The notes beneath the pieces are model-generated. The model searched no databases. It saw only the letters and a list, made by a program, of their open reading frames with translations, and was not told where the DNA came from. A program made the position numbers and the translations under genes. 27,705 nt of DNA. Origin: JBMYYE01 sp049609065. Lineage in GTDB: Bacteria > Pseudomonadota > Alphaproteobacteria > Rhodobacterales > Rhodobacteraceae. Positions 14,217 through 22,533 of the stretch are shown piece by piece (the first letter of the stretch is position 1; each line of letters opens with the position of its first letter). The DNA lies in assembly GCA_049609065.1 (NCBI GenBank), contig JBMYYE010000018.1, positions 1 through 27,705 of the forward strand, read 5' to 3'.

Positions 14217-17000
14217 ATGATTTCACCTCAAACAGTTGCCGCTGATCTTGTTCGTGCCATCGCGGCGTTTTCCGACCTGCCCGCCATGTCAGATCAAAAT
14301 CAAACGATCAGCTATGATCGGCTTGGCCAATTTGTTGACAGCCTGAAGACGCCGTTGAAATCCGCGCAGGTGGTTGGGGTTTTTGGCTCTCCTGGGGTGA
14401 CAATGGCAGCCAGCGCAGTGGCCTGCGTGATCCATGGCCGCCCTTTTGTGCATTTGGACCCCGCCATGCCGCAAATGGTTCTCCATAACATCATCTCCGA
14501 GCTGGATGTCGGTTTGGTCATTTTGTGTGAACCTGCAAATCCGGGCCAACTACCCGCGTCGTGCAAAACGCTTGAGGCGCGCGATGTATTGGCCACACCT
14601 GCGGCCGCATATACGCCGCTAACTGCAGCCGATGTATCCCTTGATGACCCTATTTATCTCGTGGCGACCTCTGGTACGACCGGGCGACCAAAATGCATCC
14701 CCGTTGCACAAGATGCCGCCTATCTCTCTTACGACTGGCGCGATGCGTTCACCCCATATGCACCAGGTATGCGCGTGGCCATTTATGTCTTTGCGATTTG
14801 GGAAATGTTTCGCCCCCTTCGCAAAGGGTCCGAACTTTGGTTCCCAGACGCCACAACATTGTTTGCGCCGCGAAAATTGGCTGATTTTTTGATTGATCAT
14901 TCAATTGACGAAATGCTGTTCACGCCGTCTTTCTATGATACGTTTTTAGCCGCCTTAGATCCTGAAAAAGCCGCTAAAATTCCTTTGAAACGTGTCGTTT
15001 TAAATGGTGAGGTGGTGAGTGATGACCTCATCAAATCCTCCCTTAAAAAGGTGCCCAATGCGGCGCTTTGGAACCTCTATAGCATTTGCGAAACCCACGA
15101 TGTGTGTATGGAGCATCTGACCAAACCCGTTGGGGACGCCCCCGCATCGGTTGGGGTCCCCATGCCGCACCTTCGCGCCATAATCTTGGATGAGATGGAT
15201 CAACCCTGTGCAACTGGGGTCTCTGGTCAGTTGCATTTTGAAGGGGCGCGGATGCTCGGGCGCGGATATATCAATCGCCCCGAAGAAACCCGCCTGCGAT
15301 TTCGCGAACTGACCCTCAACGGGCAAGACATGCGGCTCTACGATACGGGCGATCAAGCTTGGCTTGATGAAACTGGCGCACTCCATATTGAGGGGCGTAT
15401 CGCCCATATGCTCAAACTGCGTGGGTTTTCAATTCAAACCCAAGAGCTCACCACAACTTTGCACGACATGCTGGCGTTTTCCAGCGCCGTACCATGGGTG
15501 GCTGAGGTTGGCACACGTGGGCAGAGCCTTATTTTTTATTGCGCAACTGACCCGAAGCAAGCAAAAGCCAACCAAGACAACTGGGGCATTATGCCGGGTG
15601 AAAATAGAATGCCCGCGGCGCTCGCCTCGGATTTGCGTGCTGTTTTGCCTGCCTATTGCGTGCCGTCCTTCATTGTTCAAATGGACGCGCTGCCTTTGCA
15701 TCCAGTATCTGGCAAAGCAGACATGCGGGCCCTTCCCGTGGTGGAAGATGACACATCCCACCACGATGCGTCCGAAGATGCCGTCATCGCCGCAGCCGCA
15801 TTTGCCATGGGCTGTGCACCCTCACAAATTGACCCTGCATTGAGCTTTCATGATCAAGGCGGGGATTCCTTGATGTGCGTGAATTTGATGCTCGAATTAG
15901 AGAAGGCCTATGGCCTCCCGCTTGATTTCGAACTGGCGATGAATGTGCCTTTGCACCGTCTCGATCAGCTCATGACCCAAGAAGCCGACGCCCCTGCCCC
16001 CACCGACGATTTTGGTCGCGCAGGGATCTTTTTGACGGGGGCCACTGGTTTTCTAGGGGGGCATGTCCTTGCTCAGGCGGCCCGGAGCCTTCCGGCTGGA
16101 AAGGTTGTTTACTGTCTCGTGCGCGATAAAAACCGTGGGGCGCGGGATCGTCTCAGCGAAGTTGCCCAAGCTCATGGCGTTGAAAGCGACCAAATTGTCA
16201 TGGTGCCGGGCACTCTAGATGCGCCTCGTTTTGGCCTCACCGACTGTGCCTATCAGGCTCTCGCGCAGTCCGTGACCCAGGTCATTCACTGCGCCGCGAT
16301 GGTCAACCTTGCCATTGGGCGCGAAGAAATGCTCGACTGGTCCGCTCGTGGCATTGAAAGCGTGTTGAATTTTTGCCGCGCAGCAGATGCCGATTTGCGG
16401 TTCACATCCTCAAGCGCCGTTTACCCCGATCGTGGCGGTCCATGGCCCGAAGCCCCCGCCGCCACATGGGACGGCTGCACAGGCTATGGCGCCGCAAAAA
16501 TTGCCGCCGAAGCCGCGATCAAAGCCTCTGGCGTATCCGCCGCGATCATCCGGTTGCCATCCCTTTACGATTTGAACACACCCAATCCACGCGACATTTA
16601 TGAAATCATCATAAAGGCGTCGTTTGAGGCGGGGTCCCTCCCGCCATTGCTTCGGTTTCCAATGACCGATGTGACCGCTGCGGCCACATTTTTAATCGGG
16701 GATATAACCGGGCCTGAGGCACCCATTTACAACCTCATGACCAAGACCCTCTTTGCGCCAAAAACGGGGCACGCTGATAGCGTGGAAAACTGGTTGGCGA
16801 AAGTCGATCTCGATCCCGGTATCAAAAATGTGATTGAAACATTTCCAGATACGCTACAGGCGGATTCAACCTTTGAAAACACCAAGGCACGTGCCGCATG
16901 GGAACGGATCACAGGCACCGCCTATAGCCAGATAAGTGATGGTCCCGCGTTTTTATCACAGCGCCTGCAAGATTACCAAAGCGATCCCGCATTGACCTGA
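14217..17000 (+). CDS. NRPS-like adenylation - carrier - thioester reductase enzyme
   Basis: A 927-residue single-module enzyme. An adenylation domain (about residues 5-515) shows LVATSGTTGRPK near 149-160, the NLYSICETHD segment, YDTGDQAWLDETG and a C-terminal GKADMRALP lysine region. A carrier domain follows with GGDSL; Ser551 would carry phosphopantetheine. The last part is a Rossmann thioester-reductase domain with TGATGFLGG at 607-615, an SSSAVYP block and the Tyr757-x3-Lys761 catalytic pair. This order predicts activation of a carboxylic or amino acid and its reductive release as an aldehyde or alcohol, as in carboxylic acid reductases and aminoadipate reductases. No condensation domain or phosphopantetheinyl transferase is present nearby. 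The start at 14217 has AAAAGGA at good spacing; an upstream in-frame ATG at 14118 has none. Substrate unknown. Confidence 0.88.
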   Translation: MISPQTVAADLVRAIAAFSDLPAMSDQNQTISYDRLGQFVDSLKTPLKSAQVVGVFGSPGVTMAASAVACVIHGRPFVHLDPAMPQMVLHNIISELDVGLVILCEPANPGQLPASCKTLEARDVLATPAAAYTPLTAADVSLDDPIYLVATSGTTGRPKCIPVAQDAAYLSYDWRDAFTPYAPGMRVAIYVFAIWEMFRPLRKGSELWFPDATTLFAPRKLADFLIDHSIDEMLFTPSFYDTFLAALDPEKAAKIPLKRVVLNGEVVSDDLIKSSLKKVPNAALWNLYSICETHDVCMEHLTKPVGDAPASVGVPMPHLRAIILDEMDQPCATGVSGQLHFEGARMLGRGYINRPEETRLRFRELTLNGQDMRLYDTGDQAWLDETGALHIEGRIAHMLKLRGFSIQTQELTTTLHDMLAFSSAVPWVAEVGTRGQSLIFYCATDPKQAKANQDNWGIMPGENRMPAALASDLRAVLPAYCVPSFIVQMDALPLHPVSGKADMRALPVVEDDTSHHDASEDAVIAAAAFAMGCAPSQIDPALSFHDQGGDSLMCVNLMLELEKAYGLPLDFELAMNVPLHRLDQLMTQEADAPAPTDDFGRAGIFLTGATGFLGGHVLAQAARSLPAGKVVYCLVRDKNRGARDRLSEVAQAHGVESDQIVMVPGTLDAPRFGLTDCAYQALAQSVTQVIHCAAMVNLAIGREEMLDWSARGIESVLNFCRAADADLRFTSSSAVYPDRGGPWPEAPAATWDGCTGYGAAKIAAEAAIKASGVSAAIIRLPSLYDLNTPNPRDIYEIIIKASFEAGSLPPLLRFPMTDVTAAATFLIGDITGPEAPIYNLMTKTLFAPKTGHADSVENWLAKVDLDPGIKNVIETFPDTLQADSTFENTKARAAWERITGTAYSQISDGPAFLSQRLQDYQSDPALT

Positions 17001-17749
17001 AAATCTTCCATCGTCAAAGCCCGTGCTGCATCACTCACGAGGAACGCTGCGAGCTCTGCGATTTCAGAGGGTTGAACCAGCTCATTTTGTGGGTTCGATT
17101 TGGCGTATTCGGCACGCACTTCCTCAAGCGTTTGGCCCGTTGCCTCCATATCGGCATCAATAAATTGGCGCAGCATCTCTGTCTCCACCCAAGTTGGGCT
17201 AATGGATACACAGGTGGTGCCAAAGGCGGTGCCTTCTAGGCTGACACACCGCCCCAGCCCCAAAAGCCCTGCCTTTGAGGCGCAATAAGCCGCATTATTG
17301 GCCATGCCATTATGCGCGGCAACAGAGGCGATATTCACAATGCGCCCCCATCCGTTTTCTTTCATATAAGGCAAGACAGCACGGATCATGCGAAACGTCC
17401 CACTAAGATTGGTATCAATATGATCGTCCCACACTTTATCGGAATGCCCAATAACGGCGGCCTCTTCGTAAATGCCTGCTGCATTCACCAAAATATCAAC
17501 GGATCCGTACGCTTTGACAACATCCGCGACCATGGCGTCCACGCTCTTGGTTGATCGCACATCAAGGGCGCGTGCCTGAATGCGTGAGTAGTCTGGACCA
17601 AGAACCTCTCGCACATAGGTGTCATCGCCGCCACGGCGCGCCCCGACAATCACTGTTGTGCCATCCTTTGTGAGCCGACGTGCAATCGCAAGCCCCATCC
17701 CTGAAAGACCGCCCGTTACAATCGCCGTTTTATTGCCCGTTGTCATCAT
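16973..17749 (-). CDS. Short-chain dehydrogenase/reductase (3-hydroxybutyrate dehydrogenase-like)
   Basis: A 258-residue classical SDR oxidoreductase. The cofactor motif TGGLSGMGLA lies near residues 12-21, the NAAG motif near 89-92, the active-site region IVNIASVAA near 137-145 and the YCASKAG catalytic Tyr-x3-Lys near 154-160. The overall sequence is like 3-hydroxybutyrate/acetoacetyl-CoA reductase-type SDRs, but substrate cannot be fixed from sequence. The start is one of two tandem ATGs (17749 or 17746) behind AAAGGCGGAG. Its 3' end overlaps the 3' end of the convergent NRPS-like gene by 28 bases. It lies about 120 bases downstream of the Rrf2 regulator on the same strand and is probably part of its regulon. 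It might process the aldehyde from the neighbouring reductase, but this is speculation. Confidence 0.88.
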   Translation of the reverse strand: MMTTGNKTAIVTGGLSGMGLAIARRLTKDGTTVIVGARRGGDDTYVREVLGPDYSRIQARALDVRSTKSVDAMVADVVKAYGSVDILVNAAGIYEEAAVIGHSDKVWDDHIDTNLSGTFRMIRAVLPYMKENGWGRIVNIASVAAHNGMANNAAYCASKAGLLGLGRCVSLEGTAFGTTCVSISPTWVETEMLRQFIDADMEATGQTLEEVRAEYAKSNPQNELVQPSEIAELAAFLVSDAARALTMEDFQVNAGSLW

Positions 17750-17867
17750 GCTCCGCCTTTGCATCGTTGTTTTTGGATACCGTTTGCTAAGCCAAATTCA
17801 AAAAATTTGCACGGAGAAAATACACCAGCGAACGACCCGCAAGCGGATGAAGCACATCATCTCGATT

Positions 17868-18272
17868 TCAGATTTTGCGAATTTCGAGGATTGTCGTATG
17901 TCCCAGCCTTTGAACCAAGCTTTGCTCAACATCTTCTAAAATGCTTGAGATACGTTCGTGCAATGCATGTTCCACCGAACACGCTGGCACAACAGTATTT
18001 TCATCGCTGGCAACCAGCCTTTCGTCAAGCGCCAGATACACATCCGCAAGCGTGATTTCCTCTGGACCGCGCGCCAAGCGCCATCCGCCTGCATGTCCCT
18101 TCTCAGACACGAGCAGCCCCGCCTCACGCAGCTTGCCTAAGACCCGTCGAACAACAACAGGATTTGTCCCCGCATGATCTGCGATATTCGCAGACGTGCG
18201 CATTCTCTTTGGATCGGCAGCCATATGGCTAAGGGTATGCAGGGCCAAAGACAGGCGGCTATTTCGCTTCAA
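17868..18272 (-). CDS. Rrf2 family transcriptional regulator with a single cysteine
   Basis: A 134-residue Rrf2-type winged-helix DNA-binding protein. The N-terminal helix-turn-helix is recognisable in RLSLALHTLSHMAAD and in TSANIADHAGTNPVVVRRVL, followed by the wing KGHAGGWRLARGPEEIT. Fe-S-binding Rrf2 proteins such as IscR and NsrR carry three cysteines in the effector region; here only one is seen (VPACSVEHAL), so a cluster is unlikely and a thiol-based or ligand-based signal is more plausible. The chosen start is TTG at 18272, with a strong AGGGAGAA site five bases upstream; the longer frame from ATG 18320 would run through the putative operator. It faces the DUF6525-ABC operon divergently and precedes the SDR gene. 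Confidence 0.9.
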   Translation of the reverse strand: MKRNSRLSLALHTLSHMAADPKRMRTSANIADHAGTNPVVVRRVLGKLREAGLLVSEKGHAGGWRLARGPEEITLADVYLALDERLVASDENTVVPACSVEHALHERISSILEDVEQSLVQRLGHTTILEIRKI

Positions 18273-18301
18273 TATGTTTCTCCCTACATCTTCAATGCCA
18301 C

Positions 18302-18344
18302 GTAACATTTTCTGTTGCATGTATCCAGTAACTTAAGTAGTTAC
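18302..18344. promoter_or_regulatory. Tandem inverted repeats, probable Rrf2 operators
   Basis: Two copies of GTAAC-N7-GTTRC lie in the divergent region: GTAAC ATTTTCT GTTGC (18302-18318) and GTAAC TTAAGTA GTTAC (18328-18344). They start 26 bases apart, about two and a half helical turns. The second is extended to GTAACT-N5-AGTTAC. Rrf2 regulators usually bind such inverted repeats as dimers, and the location between the regulator and the divergent operon fits autoregulation. Direct binding is inferred. Promoter boxes in this short region could not be placed with confidence. Confidence 0.6.
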
Positions 18345-18378
18345 ATGACTGCACATTTTCCAACCCGCGACGAACATC

Positions 18379-18663
18379 ATGTCTACAAACCCTTCCCGCA
18401 ATCTGGGGCAAACGAGCCTTCGTGGTAAACGCCGCGCCAGCAACCCAATGCAGGCCTATGACGCCTTGCCTGCCCCTTTGCGCAGATGGCTTGGCCAAGC
18501 GGCCTTACCTTGGTCACCCGCATCTGCAAAACGTATTTGGCAAAAAGCACATGCCAAAGGTCTAAGCATCGAAGACGCCTTATCGTCCCTATCGCAAGCC
18601 GAAGCAAAAACGCTCGCTCGTGATAGCTACGCCACCCACAAAAATATCAATTCACAAACCTGA
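18379..18663 (+). CDS. DUF6525 family small protein
   Basis: A 94-residue basic protein that matches the DUF6525 family of small, mainly Rhodobacteraceae proteins of unknown function. The characteristic central part is MQAYDALPAPLRRWLGQAAL near residues 24-43, followed by the PWSPASAKRIW block near 44-54 and a helical tail. The N-terminus is basic and probably disordered. No signal peptide or membrane segment is seen. It lies 12 bases before the binding protein of the ABC operon and is probably the first gene of that operon, directly downstream of the Rrf2 operator region. No strong ribosome binding site precedes its ATG. Confidence 0.82.
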   Translation: MSTNPSRNLGQTSLRGKRRASNPMQAYDALPAPLRRWLGQAALPWSPASAKRIWQKAHAKGLSIEDALSSLSQAEAKTLARDSYATHKNINSQT

Positions 18664-18675
18664 AGGAATTTCTCC

Positions 18676-20199
18676 ATGTCTTTCATCACAAGACTTACCA
18701 CTGCCGCCTTTATTGCGCTCAGCCCTGCGATGCCCGCCTTGGCGCAAGACGACAGCCTCACTATTTCTGTTGGTTTCGGACCGAAGGCTGAAATCCCTGA
18801 TCCGCGCGCCGGATATAACGGATGGATGTCAAACCAAACTGGTGTGACCGAAACCCTCATGGGGATCGATTACGACCTCAAGCTTTACCCACGTTTGGCC
18901 CAAAAGATCGAACAAGCCTCCCCAACCACTTGGCGCGTAACCTTGCGCGATGGCGTGCATTTCCATGACGGCACCCCAGTGACGGCACAAGCTGTGGTTG
19001 ATGCAATTTCCTCAATCTCTGACGAAGCCCATGCTGGCCACAACGCCCGCATTGCCAATCTTCTCGATTTGGCATCTATGTCGGCAGATGGCCAACAGGT
19101 TGTTATGTTCGAAACCAAGAGCCCAAATGCCGCCTTTCCTTGGACGCTCTCAGAGCCAGGTATCGCCATTTTAGGCGCGAGATCCGATGCGTATCCAATC
19201 AACGCCACAGGCCCCTTTGTTTTCCAAGAGGCCATCCCAGATCAGCTCTACCGGGTTGAAGCCAACACCGACTACCGCCTTGGCACCCCTCACTTAAAAG
19301 AAGTGCGCGTCGTAAGCATCCCCAATCCGAGCGCATCTGCACTGGCCTTTGAAGCAGGCGAGGTTGATATGGTCATCAACTATCCCGAAACGGATTTCGC
19401 GCGCATTCAAGAAACGGGCGCAATCGGCTTTTCGGCCCCAACAACCCGCCTTTATTTCTACACGGTTAATGCAAAAAATGGCCCCATGGCCAACCCGCTT
19501 ATCCGGCGCGCAGTTTCCGCCGCGATTGACCGACAAGGCATCGTCGACGCCGCACTTTCAGGTGTTGGTGGCGTCCCTGCAGGCACTGTCTATCCAGAAG
19601 GCATGGGATGGGCGGCGGACATCGCACCCGTTTACGATCCAGCTTTGGCGGAAACCTTGCTCGCCCAAGCAGGCGCTGTCAAAAAAGGTGGCACATGGAT
19701 GTTGGATGGCGCGCCGCTCGAAATCGACATCGTGACATATTCATCGCGTGCGGCTTTGCCCCCGACCGCAGAACTGACGCAAGCCTTTCTTCAAGCCATC
19801 GGCGTCACAGCAAATATCCGTGTGGGCGAATATGGCGCAAGCAATGATGCCATCGCAGATGGGACGGCTGACATGTTTTTGCAAGCTTGGGTGACAACAC
19901 CACAAGGCGATCCAGGTGCCGTTCTCGAAGCGCTGCTAAAATCCACAGGTGGCTCAAACGCGGGCGGCTACAACAATCCCGAACTTGATCTATTGCTCGC
20001 AAGCGGGCGCATGACGTTTGATCAAGATGCGCGTGAGAAGATTTATAATCAGGTGCAGGCCATCATCGCAGCAGATGCCGCTATGATCCCCGTCTTTCAC
20101 GTCAACCAAGTGAATGTTGCGCGCGCGGGGCTCACGGGCTACGCGGTACATCCAACCGAAACCTATTGGGTCACACATGAGACCGCGTTAACTGAATGA
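18676..20199 (+). CDS. Substrate-binding protein of a dipeptide/nickel-type ABC transporter
   Basis: A 507-residue family 5 extracellular solute-binding protein (DppA/NikA/OppA type). A signal peptide (MSFITRLTTAAFIALSPA) is probably cleaved after ALA at about residue 24. Family marks are the TWRVTLRDGVHFHDGTPVTA block near residues 90-109, the NATGPFVFQE region near 176-185, AFEAGEVDMVINYP near 229-242 and NPLIRRAVSAAIDR near 273-286. The ligand could be a peptide, nickel, an opine-type metallophore or another small molecule; sequence inspection cannot decide. AAGGA lies eight bases before the ATG. The stop overlaps the first ATPase gene (ATGA), and ATPases precede permeases in this operon. 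Confidence 0.9.
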   Translation: MSFITRLTTAAFIALSPAMPALAQDDSLTISVGFGPKAEIPDPRAGYNGWMSNQTGVTETLMGIDYDLKLYPRLAQKIEQASPTTWRVTLRDGVHFHDGTPVTAQAVVDAISSISDEAHAGHNARIANLLDLASMSADGQQVVMFETKSPNAAFPWTLSEPGIAILGARSDAYPINATGPFVFQEAIPDQLYRVEANTDYRLGTPHLKEVRVVSIPNPSASALAFEAGEVDMVINYPETDFARIQETGAIGFSAPTTRLYFYTVNAKNGPMANPLIRRAVSAAIDRQGIVDAALSGVGGVPAGTVYPEGMGWAADIAPVYDPALAETLLAQAGAVKKGGTWMLDGAPLEIDIVTYSSRAALPPTAELTQAFLQAIGVTANIRVGEYGASNDAIADGTADMFLQAWVTTPQGDPGAVLEALLKSTGGSNAGGYNNPELDLLLASGRMTFDQDAREKIYNQVQAIIAADAAMIPVFHVNQVNVARAGLTGYAVHPTETYWVTHETALTE

Positions 20200-20879
20200 C
20201 CCTCATCGCCAACGCCCTGAGCGCAACACGTTCAGGGCGTACAATTTTACACCCCACAAATATCAGTATCAAACTCGGCGAACGCGTCGGGCTTGTTGGT
20301 GCATCTGGCTCAGGGAAATCCACACTTGGCCACGTGCTTATCGACACGCTGCGCAAGCAAGGTCAAAGCGTTGCCCATGTTCCCCAAAGCCCTGATGAGG
20401 CCCTCGATCCATTGCGCTCAATGGCCTTCCACTGGCGCGAAGCGGAGCGCGCGCTCAATCGCCCCCCTGATCCAACCCATCAACGCACCCTTTTCGCGGC
20501 TCTTCGGATCGATGGTGGCAATTTGCGCAACCGCCCTTGGGGCTGGAGCCGCGGCATGCAGCAGCGCTTTGTCGTCGCCATGGCGCTCATCGGTACGCCG
20601 GATCTCTTGATCATGGATGAACCAACGTCCGCTTTGGATCCTGTGGTGGCCGCAGACATGATGGACCTCCTCGATACCTATCTGTCTGATCGCCACACGG
20701 CACTTTTGTTCATCACCCACGATCTTGGCCTTGCGGCACGCAGGGTAGATCGTCTTATGGTAATGGACGACGGCCAAGTGGTAGAGGACGCGCCGATAGC
20801 ACAGCTTCTATCCGCACCCCAAACACAAGCCGCAAAAGCGCTTTGTGCACATCGAAATTGGTTACAACTGCCATGCTGA
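20196..20879 (+). CDS. ABC transporter ATP-binding protein (NikD/DppD-like), atypical signature
   Basis: A 227-residue ABC ATPase of the peptide/nickel importer class, shorter than DppD (about 330) and close to NikD in size because the C-terminal oligopeptide/Fe-S extension is absent. Walker A is GASGSGKS at residues 35-42, the Q-loop is HVPQSP near 60, Walker B is LLIMDEPTSALD near 139-150 and the switch His is in FITHDLG near 172-178. The ABC signature is unusual: WSRGMQQR where LSGGMRQR is expected, so the first signature glycine is replaced by Arg. It overlaps the binding-protein gene by four bases and the second ATPase gene by seven. Confidence 0.9.
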   Translation: MTLIANALSATRSGRTILHPTNISIKLGERVGLVGASGSGKSTLGHVLIDTLRKQGQSVAHVPQSPDEALDPLRSMAFHWREAERALNRPPDPTHQRTLFAALRIDGGNLRNRPWGWSRGMQQRFVVAMALIGTPDLLIMDEPTSALDPVVAADMMDLLDTYLSDRHTALLFITHDLGLAARRVDRLMVMDDGQVVEDAPIAQLLSAPQTQAAKALCAHRNWLQLPC

Positions 20880-21598
20880 TCGTTGATAAAATTTCGGTCA
20901 AACGCGGCTCAACGATGACACTTCGCGATGTGTCCTTCTCCCTTGCCTCCAAACGAACGCTGGCTGTTGTTGGCGAAAGTGGCGCAGGTAAATCGACATT
21001 GATCAGCGCGATCCTTGGGCTGGTGCCTTGCGCCATGGGGCAGGTGACGTGGGCCACCGCCCCCGTGCGGCGCTGCCGCCCTGCGCTTGTGATGCAAGAA
21101 CCGCGAAGCGCCTTTAACCCCTATATGCCATTGCGACGGTCGGTTATGGAGCCCCTAACCGCACGTGGTCTGGCACCCGATGCCGACCGCCTAAATAGAC
21201 TGTGCCGTGGTCTGGAAATCCCCCAAGACCTCCTTGAGCGACGTCCAACCGAAGTGTCGATTGGACAAGCACAGCGTGTCGGCATTTTACGCGCATTGAT
21301 TGCGGCCCCGCCACTGGTTCTCTTTGATGAACCGCTCTCTGCCTTGGATGCTGTTACGCAAAAACACACGGCACAGCTGATCGCACAGATGCAGCGCGAA
21401 GAAGGGTTTGCAGCCCTAATCGTGACCCATGACCTCGGATATGCGGCAGCGTTTGCAGATGATATTGCTGTGCTGCGCGCGGGGCGCATTGAAGAAATGA
21501 CAGCTGCACAAAATTTTATCGATGCCCCATATACCGCATATGGTCGAACGCTGCGCGATGCGGCTTTTGCTCTTGGTGCATTGGAACATGTGGCATGA
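20873..21598 (+). CDS. ABC transporter ATP-binding protein (NikE/DppF-like), atypical signature
   Basis: A 241-residue ABC ATPase, partner of the preceding one. Walker A is GESGAGKS near residues 33-40, the Q-loop is VMQEPRSAFNP near 72-82, Walker B is LVLFDEPLSALD near 145-156 and the switch His lies in IVTHDLG near 180-186. The signature reads VSIGQAQR rather than LSGGQRQR, again lacking the first glycine. The start at 20873 overlaps the first ATPase gene by seven bases; the frame from 20843 lies inside that gene. The stop overlaps the first permease start (ATGA). The pair probably forms the heterodimeric motor of one importer. Confidence 0.9.
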   Translation: MLIVDKISVKRGSTMTLRDVSFSLASKRTLAVVGESGAGKSTLISAILGLVPCAMGQVTWATAPVRRCRPALVMQEPRSAFNPYMPLRRSVMEPLTARGLAPDADRLNRLCRGLEIPQDLLERRPTEVSIGQAQRVGILRALIAAPPLVLFDEPLSALDAVTQKHTAQLIAQMQREEGFAALIVTHDLGYAAAFADDIAVLRAGRIEEMTAAQNFIDAPYTAYGRTLRDAAFALGALEHVA

Positions 21599-22533
21599 TC
21601 CGAATAATCGCAACCCTCTTTTTACGCGCAGCCGTTGTGTTAACAGGGACGGCAATTGCGACTTTTGCGCTCTTATGGCACGCCCCTGGGGATCCAGCTT
21701 TGGCCATCGCGCTGGCCCGTTATGACGCGGTTGTTCCAGCTGAAGTCATTGATCTGGTGCGCGCGGAAGCGGGCTTAGAGGCGGGATTTTGGACCGCTTT
21801 TCACGCGTGGATCGGCCCGTTGCTCCTTGGGGATTTTGGCCATTCCTCGGTGACTGGGCGCGCTGTTTGGCCTGAAATGATGACGGCTATATCATATACG
21901 CTGCCTTTGGCGCTCGCAGGCTTGCTCATCGGTATGCTCATTTCTGGACCGCTGGCGTTTGTTGCGACCCTGCGGCCAGGCGGCTGGCTGGATCGTTGTG
22001 CCGTTGCGCTGGCCTCCATTGGCGCCGCTCTTCCGGCTTATTGGCTCGGGCTGTTGTTGACCTTGTTATTTGCCGTCCAACTCGGCTGGCTCCCTGCCAT
22101 GGGGGCGCGTACGCCAGCACATATCATCTTGCCTGCGCTGACTTTAGGGCTTGGTGTGGCGGCCTCTCTCACGCGGATCTTACGGTCCAGCATTTTAGAA
22201 GCCCGCGGTCAGCCCTTCTTGCCCGCATTTCGGCGGCGCGGCGTGTCCCCTAGACATCTTGAACGCGACCATGTTTTACAACATGCCGCGGTGCCCGTTG
22301 TCACGGTGTTTGGGCTTGAACTTGCCTTCTTGCTTGAGGGGGCTGTGATGATTGAAGTCATTTTTTCTCGCCCTGGTCTTGGAAGCTTTTTGGTAAGCGC
22401 GATCCGCGCGCGCGACTTCCCCAAAGTCCAAGCCGTGGTCATTTTCGCAGCTGTCCTTTTCGTCCTCGTCAACTTGGGCATTGATCTGATTTACCGCCGC
22501 CTTGACCCAAGGATTGGGGACCGCGATGCGTAG
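21595..22533 (+). CDS. ABC transporter permease (DppB/NikB type)
   Basis: A 312-residue inner-membrane permease with the BPD_transp_1 fold and about six membrane helices. The N-terminal helix is followed by a short periplasmic loop with the WHAPGDPALAIA segment typical of DppB-type permeases, then the LGDFGHSSVTGRAV block. The cytoplasmic EAA loop that contacts the ATPase is near the PAFRRRGVSPRHLERDHVLQ segment, and FSRPGLGSFLVSAIRARDFP follows near the C-terminus. The start overlaps the second ATPase gene by four bases (ATGA). The EAA loop is somewhat divergent, in keeping with the atypical ATPase signatures. Confidence 0.9.
   Translation: MIRIIATLFLRAAVVLTGTAIATFALLWHAPGDPALAIALARYDAVVPAEVIDLVRAEAGLEAGFWTAFHAWIGPLLLGDFGHSSVTGRAVWPEMMTAISYTLPLALAGLLIGMLISGPLAFVATLRPGGWLDRCAVALASIGAALPAYWLGLLLTLLFAVQLGWLPAMGARTPAHIILPALTLGLGVAASLTRILRSSILEARGQPFLPAFRRRGVSPRHLERDHVLQHAAVPVVTVFGLELAFLLEGAVMIEVIFSRPGLGSFLVSAIRARDFPKVQAVVIFAAVLFVLVNLGIDLIYRRLDPRIGDRDA

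Noticed and set aside
17793..17811. AT-only inverted repeat CAAATT-N5-AATTTG as a terminator after the Rrf2 gene
   Set aside because: Six AT-rich pairs without a convincing T run; could be chance in an AT-rich gap.
18273..18320. ATG 18320 as the start of the Rrf2 regulator
   Set aside because: The TTG at 18272 has a strong AGGGAGAA site and gives the usual family N-terminus; the longer frame would run through one of the putative operators.
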